Assembly (NCBI GenBank): GCA_028281535.1
Contig: JANQJS010000025.1
Coordinates: forward strand, 1 to 64,000
From: Sedimentisphaerales bacterium
GTDB lineage: Bacteria > Planctomycetota > Phycisphaerae > Sedimentisphaerales > SM23-30
Direction of reading: 5' to 3'
Length of the DNA: 64,000 nt
Numbering within the stretch: position 1 is the stretch's first letter; the number at the start of each line of letters is the position of its first letter. Below, piece after piece: positions 9,757 to 18,660 of this stretch. The notes beneath the pieces were generated by a model. That model was not told where the DNA came from, searched no databases, and saw only the letters and a list, made by a program, of their open reading frames with translations. Both the position numbers and the translations under genes were made by a program.

Positions 9757-11091
9757 TTAGTTGGCTGGTAGAATTGGGATGTTGGGTGTCAGTTCGACGG
9801 CCTTAACCTCTTCGGGTATTATTTCAATTTGTGGGCTTGCTTTTTCAATAACCCTTGCTGATTTATAAGTAAGGATTACCGCAATTTTTTGGTCAGGGTC
9901 AATTGCAGATGTGTCCAGTTCGATTGAAACATTTGCAGTCGTGTCAGGTTCGTCATGGGTTAACGCTTCAACATCAGTCTCGGGTTGTTCTGAGATAGGT
10001 ACATTCGCAATAAGTGGAGTGGCTGTTGGTTGACTCGTTTTCTCAGGGGACTCTGGTATTATAGCAGGGCCTAGTAGTTGAAGCTCTGCAAACGCAGGTT
10101 CTTCATTTGCCATAAATTCATTTAGCCAATCTGGTAGATTGGTCATTGTGTCTGATGACTCAATTAAGCTATGACTAGCCATTAAAGATGTTGGTTCTTC
10201 AGTAATTGGTTCATGGTAAATATGATCACCTAAGCCAGATGCTGTTTGGAATTGCATTTCAGAGTTTGTAATAGAGGCTAAAGCCAAAAGCTGCTGTTGA
10301 TTAATCTTTTGAAGTTTAATTGTACGCTGGTCTTGCTCATTATTAAGAACCAAATGAATTTTGTTGTCGTCGATAGAGTTTAATGAATCATATATAGACC
10401 CAAGCTGTGAAGCGGTACAGAGAAACGCATATTGCTCTATTGTTTCATCGATAAGAATCGGCATGTAGTTTTTAATCTCTTCTTTTGCTAAAGTTGCTTC
10501 AATGGTTTCTTTAGATAATAAGGTGTTGTCAAGAATTTCAAGCTCGATATGACCCAGTTGGGGTTTCGGAAGTGGCTTATTTGCTTTGACAACCGTTATT
10601 GTTGCTGGTTCTGGCGTTTCAGTGACGTCTGGTTCAATTGCTATTGGTACTGGAGTTTCTGGTTGAACCGTTGGAGGTGCTATTGCGACAGTTGGTTCAA
10701 CTGTGTTATTGGAATTACTGTTTGGGTTGTCCAGTACTTTATAGGTAATGGTGCCAATCCCGCCTAATAGGAAAATTAAACTTGCCGCGGCAATCAAGCG
10801 GCGAAACCGCAATTGTTTTGCCCCTTTGATTTCAGTCAAACCAGGGGAGTGGCCTAAAAGTTGATCGCGTTCCACTTCAAACAGGATGTTTTCCGCAACA
10901 TTGATTGGGGCTTTTTCCGTTGGCAAATTAGATACCATGCCAGAAATCTGCTGCAGTTGTAAAAGCAACTGTCGAGCTTCATCATCTTGATCAAGATAGG
11001 CTTCTAGTTTGGCAGCTTCCTGAGGAGATAATTCGCCATCCAGGTAAGCACTAAGCGTTTCAATAATCGGTTGCTGGAAATTGTTTTCCAT
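9757..11091 (-). CDS. Membrane anti-sigma factor-like protein, long extracytoplasmic part
   Basis: This 444-residue protein has a cytoplasmic N-terminus with 'LSAYLDGELSPQEAAKLEAYL', the helical pattern of anti-sigma domains. The His and Cys residues of the zinc (ZAS) type are absent. One membrane helix lies at about 98-118. The roughly 325 residues beyond it start with a Pro/Thr-rich linker and contain 'NKIHLVLNNEQDQRTIKL'; I cannot assign them to a family. It lies 43 bp downstream of the ECF sigma gene, so it is most likely that factor's membrane-bound regulator. The role is inferred from context and N-terminal pattern. Confidence 0.7.
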   Translation of the reverse strand: MENNFQQPIIETLSAYLDGELSPQEAAKLEAYLDQDDEARQLLLQLQQISGMVSNLPTEKAPINVAENILFEVERDQLLGHSPGLTEIKGAKQLRFRRLIAAASLIFLLGGIGTITYKVLDNPNSNSNNTVEPTVAIAPPTVQPETPVPIAIEPDVTETPEPATITVVKANKPLPKPQLGHIELEILDNTLLSKETIEATLAKEEIKNYMPILIDETIEQYAFLCTASQLGSIYDSLNSIDDNKIHLVLNNEQDQRTIKLQKINQQQLLALASITNSEMQFQTASGLGDHIYHEPITEEPTSLMASHSLIESSDTMTNLPDWLNEFMANEEPAFAELQLLGPAIIPESPEKTSQPTATPLIANVPISEQPETDVEALTHDEPDTTANVSIELDTSAIDPDQKIAVILTYKSARVIEKASPQIEIIPEEVKAVELTPNIPILPAN

Positions 11092-11134
11092 AATTTTATA
11101 CCTGAAAAAGTGTTAAGGTATTCAATAATCAAAC

Positions 11135-11815
11135 TTATTCTGTTCGTTGTTCTTTTGCCAAAATATCATTTCGCAATGCCATACGTGCTCTAGATAATCG
11201 ACTTTTGACGGTGCCGGTTTCTATATCCAGTATTTCAGCAATTTCTGCATAACTTAATTGCTCAATATCTCGCAAAATAACGATTGCTCGAGCATTCATA
11301 TCCAATTTTTCCAGAGCGGATAACACCAACTGATGTTGTTCTTTCAGTTCCGCATGATAGTGAGGTGTTTCATCACCGCTATCCATGAGTGCCGCAAGGC
11401 CATCTGCCTGGGTTCCTGTCATCTCAGCATCATGTTGATACGAGTTAAATTGTATCTTCTGTTGCCGTTGACGGTGGTTTAACGCCAGGTTTACACCGAT
11501 GCGATACAGCCAGGTGTAAAATGACGATTTTCCACGAAACTTACTAATACTTTGCATCGATCGAAAAAATGCTTCTTGTGTGAGCTCCAAGGCATCATCT
11601 GGATTTCCCAGAATCCGGTGTAATGCATTGTACAATCGATGCTGATATTTCTCAGCCAGCTCGCCAAAAGCAGCCATTTGTCCGCTTTGGCATTGGGCAA
11701 TCAGTGTTTCATCTTCACTTCTACTCATAATGTTATTCTGGCTGATGTTAATATTTTGACCATTAACTGGCTCGTATGTTCCGTTAGTTCGCTGGTTTTT
11801 TGACTTTTTTCCCAT
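11135..11815 (-). CDS. ECF (RpoE-like) RNA polymerase sigma factor
   Basis: This is 226 residues. Region 2 spans about 45-115 ('FGELAEKYQHRLYNALHRIL', 'DALELTQEAFFR', 'SFYTWLYRIGVNLALN') and region 4 spans about 160-215 ('IVILRDIEQLSYAEIAEIL', then 'GTVKSRLSRAR'). Regions 1.1 and 3 are missing, as in group 4 factors. The first 35 residues form a polar extension; a later start at 'MSRSEDETLIAQ' is possible. It is the first gene of a two-gene operon with the anti-sigma-like gene. It recruits RNA polymerase to an envelope-signal regulon that cannot be read here. Confidence 0.92.
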   Translation of the reverse strand: MGKKSKNQRTNGTYEPVNGQNINISQNNIMSRSEDETLIAQCQSGQMAAFGELAEKYQHRLYNALHRILGNPDDALELTQEAFFRSMQSISKFRGKSSFYTWLYRIGVNLALNHRQRQQKIQFNSYQHDAEMTGTQADGLAALMDSGDETPHYHAELKEQHQLVLSALEKLDMNARAIVILRDIEQLSYAEIAEILDIETGTVKSRLSRARMALRNDILAKEQRTE

Positions 11816-11954
11816 TTTTTATTTTCTGGGGCATTCTGCGGATTGGTTACTACTATAAATCTGATTATCGGACGCAATTATCTCACAAAAAGGACTTTAA
11901 GTCAATTGATTACGACTTAAATTAAAATATAGCACTGATTTATCGATCTTGCCA

Positions 11955-11983
11955 TTGACCCGTTTTTCCCTCTTGGGTAAACT
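11955..11983 (+). promoter_or_regulatory. purB promoter predicting a leaderless mRNA
   Basis: The -35 box TTGACC (11955-11960), a 17-bp spacer and the -10 box TAAACT (11978-11983) place transcription start near 11990, which is the A of the purB ATG. No Shine-Dalgarno sequence lies between the -10 box and the ATG. Confidence 0.6.
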
Positions 11984-11989
11984 ACTCGC

Positions 11990-13426
11990 ATGAAAAATGC
12001 ACCTAAAATATACGAAAATCCGTTGGTCGAACGCTACAGTTCGGCCGAAATGTTAGAAATATTTTCACCTCATTTTAAGTTCAGCACCTGGCGAAAGCTC
12101 TGGCTGGCTCTGGCCGAAAGTCAGCATGAAATGGGCCTGCCAGTCACTAAAACGCAGCTCAAGCAAATGCGGGATAATCTCGAAAATATCGACCTGAAAA
12201 AAGCTGCTAAATACGAGAAAAAATTCCGACACGACGTCATGGCACACGTCCATGCCTTCGGTGATGTTGCTCCCAAAGCAGCTCCTATTATTCATTTGGG
12301 TGCGACCAGTGCTTATGTTGGCGATAATACGGATCTGATCCAGCTTAAAGTTGCTTTGGAATTGGTCATTGCTCGTGTCTATCGTGTGATTGAATTGCTG
12401 AGTCAATTTGCCCGTAAGCACAAATCGCAGCCAACCTTGGGCTATACACATTTTCAACCCGCTCAGTTAACCACCGTGGGTAAAAGGGCAACGCTTTGGC
12501 TTTATGATTTTGTGCTCGATATTCAAGAAGCTGCATTTCGATTGGAAACCATTACATTTCGTGGTGTCAAAGGAACGACTGGAACCCAAGCCTCATTTTT
12601 AAAATTATTTGAAGGCAATCATAAAAAAGTACTCGAACTCGAAAAACGTGTAGCAAAGAAAATGGGCTTTACCAACGTTGCTCCTGTTGCTGGCCAAACC
12701 TATAACCGAAAAATTGATGCGAATGTCCTGGGGACGTTATCATCCATCGCGCAATCATCGCACAAGTTTTCCAACGATGTGCGTCTATTGTCCCATTTGA
12801 AGCAATTGGAGGAACCTTTCGCTAAAGGGCAAATTGGCTCATCCGCCATGGCTTATAAACGAAATCCTATGCGAACCGAACGTATAACGTCATTAGCACG
12901 TTACGTTGTCTCTTTGGCAAGTTCGCCTGCGATGACCGCATCCGAACAATGGTTTGAACGTACACTGGATGATTCTGCGAATAAACGTTTGTCTGTACCT
13001 GAAGCTTTTCTAGCAATCGATGCTATTTTATCAATTATGGCAAATGTCACCGATGGCATGGTTGTTTATCCCAAAGTCATTCATGCGGCGATTCAAGCTG
13101 AGCTTCCATTTATCGCCTCAGAAAATATACTCATGGCAGCCGTACAAGCAGGGGGTGACCGACAAGAACTTCATGAATCAATTCGAAAACATTCCATCGA
13201 TGCCGGGCGTGAAGTAAAGGAAAAAGGGTTGCCTAATGATTTAATCGATCGATTGAAAAAAGATCCTGACTTTGCCGGGATCGATTTCAATAATCTCATG
13301 AATCCAAAGCACTACATTGGCCGAGCACCACAGCAGGTCGATGATTTTCTTCGCGACACCGTCAATCCCGTTAAGCGGCAATACAAAAAGTATGCCCAGG
13401 CCTGTGATGTGGAATTAAAAGTCTAG
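11990..13426 (+). CDS. purB: Adenylosuccinate lyase
   Basis: This 478-residue enzyme of the fumarase/aspartase superfamily splits adenylosuccinate to AMP and SAICAR to AICAR in purine synthesis. The superfamily signature 'GSSAMAYKRNPMRTERI' is present, as are 'HLGATSAYVGDNTDL' and 'TLGYTHFQPAQLTTVGKRA' with the substrate-binding and catalytic His residues. The length fits the longer, eukaryote-like PurB group. It starts at ATG 11990, the first in-frame Met after the promoter and apparently without a leader. It stands alone, divergent from the sigma gene. Confidence 0.95.
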   Translation: MKNAPKIYENPLVERYSSAEMLEIFSPHFKFSTWRKLWLALAESQHEMGLPVTKTQLKQMRDNLENIDLKKAAKYEKKFRHDVMAHVHAFGDVAPKAAPIIHLGATSAYVGDNTDLIQLKVALELVIARVYRVIELLSQFARKHKSQPTLGYTHFQPAQLTTVGKRATLWLYDFVLDIQEAAFRLETITFRGVKGTTGTQASFLKLFEGNHKKVLELEKRVAKKMGFTNVAPVAGQTYNRKIDANVLGTLSSIAQSSHKFSNDVRLLSHLKQLEEPFAKGQIGSSAMAYKRNPMRTERITSLARYVVSLASSPAMTASEQWFERTLDDSANKRLSVPEAFLAIDAILSIMANVTDGMVVYPKVIHAAIQAELPFIASENILMAAVQAGGDRQELHESIRKHSIDAGREVKEKGLPNDLIDRLKKDPDFAGIDFNNLMNPKHYIGRAPQQVDDFLRDTVNPVKRQYKKYAQACDVELKV

Positions 13427-13575
13427 AAGCAGAATAATCGATTAATAATATGATAATATAGGAAAGAAATTTCCTGAATTATAGTTTACCTTTTGGTCAA
13501 CAAGTGGTATTCTCATTGAGTTGGGACATAAATTGACCGATAATAGTTATTGGAGTCCATAGAGTAAGAAAGTAG

Positions 13576-13618
13576 TGCTATAATAGAGTAGCGGTTTAAT
13601 TTTGGGGGCAAAATTAAA
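13576..13618 (+). promoter_or_regulatory. Extended -10 promoter with initial hairpin upstream of adk
   Basis: TG at 13576-13577 followed by TATAAT (13579-13584) makes a consensus extended -10 box. No good -35 is present, as is usual for this class. Start of transcription would be near 13591. Just after it lies a perfect 10-bp inverted repeat, 13595-13604 with 13609-13618, loop GGGG, 29 bp before the adk ATG. It could stabilise the mRNA 5' end or be an operator. Confidence 0.55.
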
Positions 13619-13647
13619 CAGTCAATCGCAAAAGGTAAGAGTTAAAG

Positions 13648-14313
13648 ATGCATAAATACATTATTATGGGAATACAGGGCTGTGGCAAAGGCACACAGGG
13701 AAAAATGTTGGAAGATGACTTCGATCTTGTTCACATCAGTGTCGGCGATATTTTCCGCTGGAACATCCAACGCCATACCAAACTCGGTGCTCGTATTAAT
13801 CGTATCATTAATGAAGGCAAGCTCGTCTCGGACGAAATCGTTGAAGAAATCATTAGCAGTCGCTTAAAAGAGCATGACTGGAATTATGGTTTTATACTCG
13901 ACGGTTTTCCAAGAAGCCGGCCGCAAACCGAATTCTTCCTTGAAAGTTATGATATTGATGCTGTCATCCATATTAAGGTTCCAGATAAACTTGTTTACGA
14001 TCGTGTGTTGAGCCGGCGATTATGCAGTGTTTGTGGCCTTGACTACAATTTAATTTCTCACCGACCGGAAGAAGAAAACACCTGCGATGTCTGTGGGGGT
14101 TCTCTAATCACACGAGAAGACGATAACGAACAAGCCGTTGGCAAACGCATCGAAGAATATCACAACAAGACGGAACCTGTTCTTGAACTACTCGAACGCA
14201 AAGAATTGGTCGTTCACGTCGATGGCACAAAGCCAGTCAAAGATGTACAAATCGAAATCAGAAAGAAACTCGATTTACCACTCGACAGCCTCATGCAAAA
14301 AGAATCTGCTTAG
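13648..14313 (+). CDS. adk: Adenylate kinase
   Basis: This 221-residue enzyme interconverts ATP + AMP and 2 ADP. The P-loop 'GIQGCGKGTQ' departs slightly from GxPGxGKGT (Gln for Pro). 'DGFPRSRPQ' is the AMP-binding signature. The lid domain has four Cys in 'CSVCG' and 'CDVCGG', so it is the zinc-binding long form. 'VGKRIEEYHNKTEPV' matches the family C-terminal region. AAGAGTTAAAG precedes the ATG. It is monocistronic, with a hairpin at 14481-14503 as likely terminator. Confidence 0.93.
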   Translation: MHKYIIMGIQGCGKGTQGKMLEDDFDLVHISVGDIFRWNIQRHTKLGARINRIINEGKLVSDEIVEEIISSRLKEHDWNYGFILDGFPRSRPQTEFFLESYDIDAVIHIKVPDKLVYDRVLSRRLCSVCGLDYNLISHRPEEENTCDVCGGSLITREDDNEQAVGKRIEEYHNKTEPVLELLERKELVVHVDGTKPVKDVQIEIRKKLDLPLDSLMQKESA

Positions 14314-14480
14314 ATACCTGAGCCATTTTAGAGCTCCGAGCAAACATTCTTAATATTCGCTTACGTTGATCATTAGCTTCCGCGCAAACAAGAATGACTC
14401 GAATGATATTCGTTTCTGGGTCGGTTATGGCATCGTCATAAGTTGCTTTTTGAAAGCTTTTTACCCTTTATGTCAAATCA

Positions 14481-14503
14481 AAGAGCTTAGGGAAGTTCTT
14501 TTT
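14481..14503 (+). terminator. Probable terminator after adk
   Basis: 14481-14488 pairs with 14493-14500 (8 bp, one G-T pair), loop AGGG, leading into five T residues at 14499-14503. It lies 168 bp after the adk stop and before the next promoter region. Confidence 0.5.
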
Positions 14504-14572
14504 GGGTATTTACTTACAGTGGAAATGCCGATAAAATAGTATGTTAATCAATTTACACTTTGAGAGTAATCT

Positions 14573-15562
14573 ATGTCCGATAATTCTGTGAATAACGATA
14601 TCTGTTTATCTGTTGTATCTCCCTTTTATAATGAAGAATTGGTAATCGAAAAGACCATCGTCAAGCTTCTTGCTCGGATGGAAGAAACGATTCAGGATTC
14701 ATGGGAATTAATATTAATCAATGATGGGAGCATTGATAAATCATATGAGTTAGCACATGCCCTGGTCAAAGATGATCCCAGAGTGACTTTGATTACCTAT
14801 AAAAAGAATCGAGGCAGAGGGTATGCTCTGCGTCAGGGTTTCAATCATAGCCGTGGCAAATATGTTGTCTCAACAGAATCTGATTTGACCTGGGGTGAAA
14901 ACATCATCAAAGAGCTTTACGATGAACTACAAAGTTCTCAAGCGGATGTTGTGATAGCCTCTCCATATAAAGAAGGTGGGAAGCTAGAAAATGTCCCATT
15001 TAAACGTGCGCTGCTTAGTTGGTTGGGAAATCAAATTCTTAGAAAAACTGTTCCATCAAATATCACCATGTTAAGCGGAATGACCCGTGGTTACATCGGA
15101 AATTTTATACGTAGCTTGCCATTGGAAGAAGATCGAAAAGAAATTCATCTGGAGATTGTTTCCAAGGCCATTATGTTGAATTGTGATTTTAGTGAAATCC
15201 CTGCGATATTACGTTGGGAGCCACCTGATAAAAATAAACCACAACGTAAATCTAAATTTAATCCAGGCAAACTCATTCGTAGTCATTTGCTGTTTGGTTT
15301 TAATGAAGCTCCCATATTCTTGTTTGGAAGTCTCGGTGTGTTAGCATGGATTGTAGGTGTTATGTTTGGTTTGTACCTATCTTTTCTGTATTTCATTAAA
15401 GGGCAAACGATAGGGGATAGAGTTGCACTTATTTTGACGACCGTGTTTTTGGTGCTTGTTGGTTTTTCCAGCTTTCTGTTTTGCTTTCTTTCCTATCAAA
15501 TTAAAGATTTAAGAAAAGAGATATTTAAGCAAAATTATAAAAGGTCTGATGTCCCTAAATAA
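14573..15562 (+). CDS. Family 2 glycosyltransferase (dolichol-phosphate mannose synthase type), membrane-anchored
   Basis: This is 329 residues. The GT-A nucleotide-sugar fold occupies about 10-210 with 'VVSPFYNEE' and 'LILINDGSIDKS'. The usual DxD metal site appears as 'ESDLTW', so the first Asp is Glu. Two membrane helices follow at about 245-275 and 280-310. Such enzymes load a sugar onto a polyprenyl phosphate carrier for use by a GT-C transferase, which fits the GT39-like gene three genes downstream. First gene of a four-gene run with 11-bp or smaller gaps or overlaps in places. Confidence 0.88.
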   Translation: MSDNSVNNDICLSVVSPFYNEELVIEKTIVKLLARMEETIQDSWELILINDGSIDKSYELAHALVKDDPRVTLITYKKNRGRGYALRQGFNHSRGKYVVSTESDLTWGENIIKELYDELQSSQADVVIASPYKEGGKLENVPFKRALLSWLGNQILRKTVPSNITMLSGMTRGYIGNFIRSLPLEEDRKEIHLEIVSKAIMLNCDFSEIPAILRWEPPDKNKPQRKSKFNPGKLIRSHLLFGFNEAPIFLFGSLGVLAWIVGVMFGLYLSFLYFIKGQTIGDRVALILTTVFLVLVGFSSFLFCFLSYQIKDLRKEIFKQNYKRSDVPK

Positions 15563-15582
15563 TTAGCGGTTAGGTGAGACCT

Positions 15583-16533
15583 ATGGATAAAAAAAAACAG
15601 ACCCGTTATTTTATTCAGGTCTTTGTGTCTATTGCAATTATTGTTCTGTTGTTCTATCAGTTAAATTTATCTGACTTTACGCAGCAGTTTTATCAATTGT
15701 CTTATAGTAATGCCATTTGGATATTTTTACTATTGCTGCCCAGTATATGGATAAGGGCGTTTCGTTGGAAACTATTATTTGACCAACCTCAGCAGGGAAT
15801 TGCTATGGCCAACTCAATACGCTTGTTGATGGTGGGGTTGGCATTCAATTTAATATTACCTGCTAGTTCCGGTGATGTGGTTAAGAGTTATGTTGGTTAT
15901 AAGTGGTCTGGTGTTAAAGAACGTATGCTGTCCGTAAGTTTGATAGATAAAATAGTCGCCATCGCGGCGGTGTGTCTGTTGGGAGCATATTTTTCCTTTT
16001 ACAAAGGGCTTTGGCAATATGGTTTAGTTGCCTGTGCGATCTTTGTGCCATGCATTCTTTTTATATTGTTTCCCACAATAAAAGTACAAAGGGCATTGAT
16101 TGTTAAAATAGCAGAAAAAATGACATCGCTGGTGCGAAACAAAATAAATTTTATCAAATTGTTTAATGAGTCAAAAGTCGAAATTAAAATCATACCATGG
16201 GTCATCCTCTTGTCGATTGTTGGGTGGGGGTTGACTTATTTACAATTGTATTTTTGTTTTGAAATGACTCATGCTAATATGGATTGGGTTTATATCTTTT
16301 CCGTTGCACCTATTATCACTGTTGCTCGATTATTTCCATTTACATTCAGTGGTGTCGGTAGCGACGAGACTGTCATGGTAATATTATTCAAACAGGCTGG
16401 TGCGTCCCTGGAGACCATTCTGGCAAGCGCCTTGTTGTATCGGTTGTTTGTCATTGTGTTGCCAGGTGTGTGTGGCCTTTATTTCTTATTCGGCCCGAAT
16501 CGATTTAATAATAATACAGCAGAAAGTATTTGA
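15583..16533 (+). CDS. Flippase-like integral membrane protein (UPF0104/LPG synthase TM region family)
   Basis: About 316 residues with 7-8 hydrophobic segments. 'RAFRWKLLF', 'LPASSGDVVKSYVGYKW' and the late 'FPFTFSGVGSDETVMVILF' fit the lysylphosphatidylglycerol synthase transmembrane region family, often next to glycosyltransferases. ATG 15583 is chosen because AGGTGA lies 5-9 nt before it; a GTG at 15574 would overlap that site. It probably moves or modifies lipid-linked intermediates; the substrate is unknown. Confidence 0.8.
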   Translation: MDKKKQTRYFIQVFVSIAIIVLLFYQLNLSDFTQQFYQLSYSNAIWIFLLLLPSIWIRAFRWKLLFDQPQQGIAMANSIRLLMVGLAFNLILPASSGDVVKSYVGYKWSGVKERMLSVSLIDKIVAIAAVCLLGAYFSFYKGLWQYGLVACAIFVPCILFILFPTIKVQRALIVKIAEKMTSLVRNKINFIKLFNESKVEIKIIPWVILLSIVGWGLTYLQLYFCFEMTHANMDWVYIFSVAPIITVARLFPFTFSGVGSDETVMVILFKQAGASLETILASALLYRLFVIVLPGVCGLYFLFGPNRFNNNTAESI

Positions 16534-16559
16534 GCTATAAACATTGGAGTAGAAGTGAT

Positions 16560-17066
16560 ATGTCCATTTTAAGACCGATCAAAGTTAGGATTTATAAAAC
16601 GATTCGTATTTATCGTTGCAATGTGATTAAAAGGCAATTAGATACTGCCTGCAAGACCATGCTTGATATTGGTTGTCAGGAGTTGTATTTTTATGATCAG
16701 CTTAAAAAAGATTACGATATCACTCTAGCTGATTATATGCCGAAACTGGATGTGATTAAACAGGAAGATGTACAGAACTTGAGTTTTGAAGATAACTCGT
16801 TTGATATTGCATTATGTCAACAGGTCCTTGAGCATGTGCCTGACCCTGTTGCTGCGATTAAAGAACTAAAGCGTGTAGCGAAAAAACAGCTGATTATTAC
16901 GGTGCCGTATGAGCCCTTCTTTACCCTGGCTAGATTTTTAACTTGGGAGAAAGAACATTTATGGGCTGTGACACCTGCCGTGTTGAAGCATTATTTAGGC
17001 CCGCCAGTTTACGAAAATAAAATCTTTTTTAAACGTTATTATGTAGGTGTGTGGAAGTTTGAGTAA
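16560..17066 (+). CDS. SAM-dependent methyltransferase (class I, short)
   Basis: This 168-residue protein has the Rossmann motif I as 'MLDIGCQELYFYDQL' and 'ADYMPKLDVI' near motif II. 'DIALCQQVLEHVPDPVAAI' and 'ELKRVAKKQLIITVPYEP' are typical of Methyltransf_11 proteins acting on lipids, quinones or sugars. ATG 16560 is preceded by GGAG at a 10-nt gap; the TTG at 16530 would overlap the previous gene. Its place between a flippase-like and a GT39-like gene suggests it methylates the glycan or lipid carrier. Confidence 0.78.
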   Translation: MSILRPIKVRIYKTIRIYRCNVIKRQLDTACKTMLDIGCQELYFYDQLKKDYDITLADYMPKLDVIKQEDVQNLSFEDNSFDIALCQQVLEHVPDPVAAIKELKRVAKKQLIITVPYEPFFTLARFLTWEKEHLWAVTPAVLKHYLGPPVYENKIFFKRYYVGVWKFE

Positions 17067-18660
17067 TCAGTCTATCCTTTTAACATCAGATAATAAGGGG
17101 GGCTCTTCGAAAAAAACACTCATGGTGTTTGTCGTGATGCTGTTGCTGGCTATAAGTATACGCATGTACCATATTATGGATCCACCTCTAGGTCATCACA
17201 AAATACGCCAGTATCGTTCGGTACTCATCGCCAACTGGTTTTATTATGAACTATCCCCGACAGACGATGCCGTTTTAATGGATGTTTTTCGCACGCATCA
17301 TCCACCCATCTTGGAACCACCAATTGTGGAAGCGGTCGCAGCAGGTTTTTATTGGCTGTTGGATAATCCACATGTCGGAATCGCACGACTGTTATCAGTA
17401 TTTTATTGGACAATTGGGGCGATATTTTTCTTTCGGATCGCCAGGTTATTATTCACTGACATTGCCGTGTTGTTCGCTAGTTTTTTCTATTTGTTTTTAC
17501 CTTATTTGATCATCACCAGTCGAAGTTTCCAGCCTGAGCCATTATTGATGATGATGATACTCATCAGTGTTTATTATTCAATTCAATATATTCAAAATGA
17601 GAACACAAAATTTTGGTTTTTGGCAACGATGACAGCTGGGCTTGCCATATTAATTAAGCCGGTCGCGTTATTTATGCTTTGGCCAACATTATTATTCATG
17701 GCGTTGAGAAAATATGGTTTAACTCGGCAACTATTACAGCCTAAGCATATTGTTTATCTGATTTTTAGTCTGGTTCCAGCGTTGATTTATTATTTGTTTG
17801 GCATGATGCAAATGCAAAGTATTCAAGGCCAACCTGGTTTGCAATTTAGACCTGAACTATTATTGCATTCGAAATTTTGGATAGGGTGGTTACATCAAAT
17901 AGGATATGTAACAGGTTATATTCCATTTGCTTTGGGATTAATTGGATTAATGGTTATGCCTAAAAGCTTGGCGAAATCATTGTGCCTTGGGGCTAGCCTG
18001 GGTTACCTGGCATTAGGTTTAGTCTTTAATCAGGCGATGCATACCCACAATTATTATCAATTGCCATATTTACCTTTTATGATCCTGGCAGTAAGTTATT
18101 TTGTCACAAAATGGTTTTTACCATATTTTTCAGTGCTAAAGTTACGTTATCTTATTATTGCATTGGTCTGTATCATCATGTGCATTGCACTACCCTTGAC
18201 ATACTTAGTGGCAACGGATCAATGGAAGCCTTTTTATTCAAAACATAAAGAAAAAATATGGTTTGCCGGAAGTCTGTTTGTTGGCCATCCAGATATTAAA
18301 CAATGGTTGTCTGGCAGTTCTGAATTTATTGCATTAGCAAATGAGATGAAACAGCATATGGATAACAAATACCCTGTGATCATATATTCCGGGGGATACT
18401 ATCGACCATTAATGTATCATATGGAGGTGCTAGCTGGCCAGTGGAGATATTCTCATCCTGCCCGTATTTTAACGACGACTCAGGAGGTTGAAGAGAAGAT
18501 GAATCACATATTATCGATTCGGGATTTTAAATACTTTTTATTTACTCGTTTAAGTGATTATCAGAAACGAACCGCGTTGAAGCAGTATCTGGATACTCAT
18601 TATACCGTTCTTGTTGATGCCAAAGACTATGTTCTCTACGATCTAAAATCACCCCTCTAA
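17047..18660 (+). CDS. GT39/ArnT-like polytopic glycosyltransferase
   Basis: This is 537 residues with a dozen hydrophobic helices. The N-terminal extracytoplasmic loop has 'MDPPLGHHKIRQ' and 'HHPPILEPP', the region where GT-C enzymes carry catalytic acids. 'ITSRSFQPEPLLMMMI' and 'GLAILIKPVALFMLWP' match the dolichyl-phosphate-mannose-protein mannosyltransferase superfamily. GTG 17047 overlaps the methyltransferase end by 20 bp; TTG 17059 is an alternative. Expected to transfer a polyprenyl-linked sugar to a lipid or protein outside the membrane, using the donor made by the GT2 enzyme. Its stop overlaps the convergent SRAP gene by 12 bp. Confidence 0.8.
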   Translation: MCGSLSNQSILLTSDNKGGSSKKTLMVFVVMLLLAISIRMYHIMDPPLGHHKIRQYRSVLIANWFYYELSPTDDAVLMDVFRTHHPPILEPPIVEAVAAGFYWLLDNPHVGIARLLSVFYWTIGAIFFFRIARLLFTDIAVLFASFFYLFLPYLIITSRSFQPEPLLMMMILISVYYSIQYIQNENTKFWFLATMTAGLAILIKPVALFMLWPTLLFMALRKYGLTRQLLQPKHIVYLIFSLVPALIYYLFGMMQMQSIQGQPGLQFRPELLLHSKFWIGWLHQIGYVTGYIPFALGLIGLMVMPKSLAKSLCLGASLGYLALGLVFNQAMHTHNYYQLPYLPFMILAVSYFVTKWFLPYFSVLKLRYLIIALVCIIMCIALPLTYLVATDQWKPFYSKHKEKIWFAGSLFVGHPDIKQWLSGSSEFIALANEMKQHMDNKYPVIIYSGGYYRPLMYHMEVLAGQWRYSHPARILTTTQEVEEKMNHILSIRDFKYFLFTRLSDYQKRTALKQYLDTHYTVLVDAKDYVLYDLKSPL

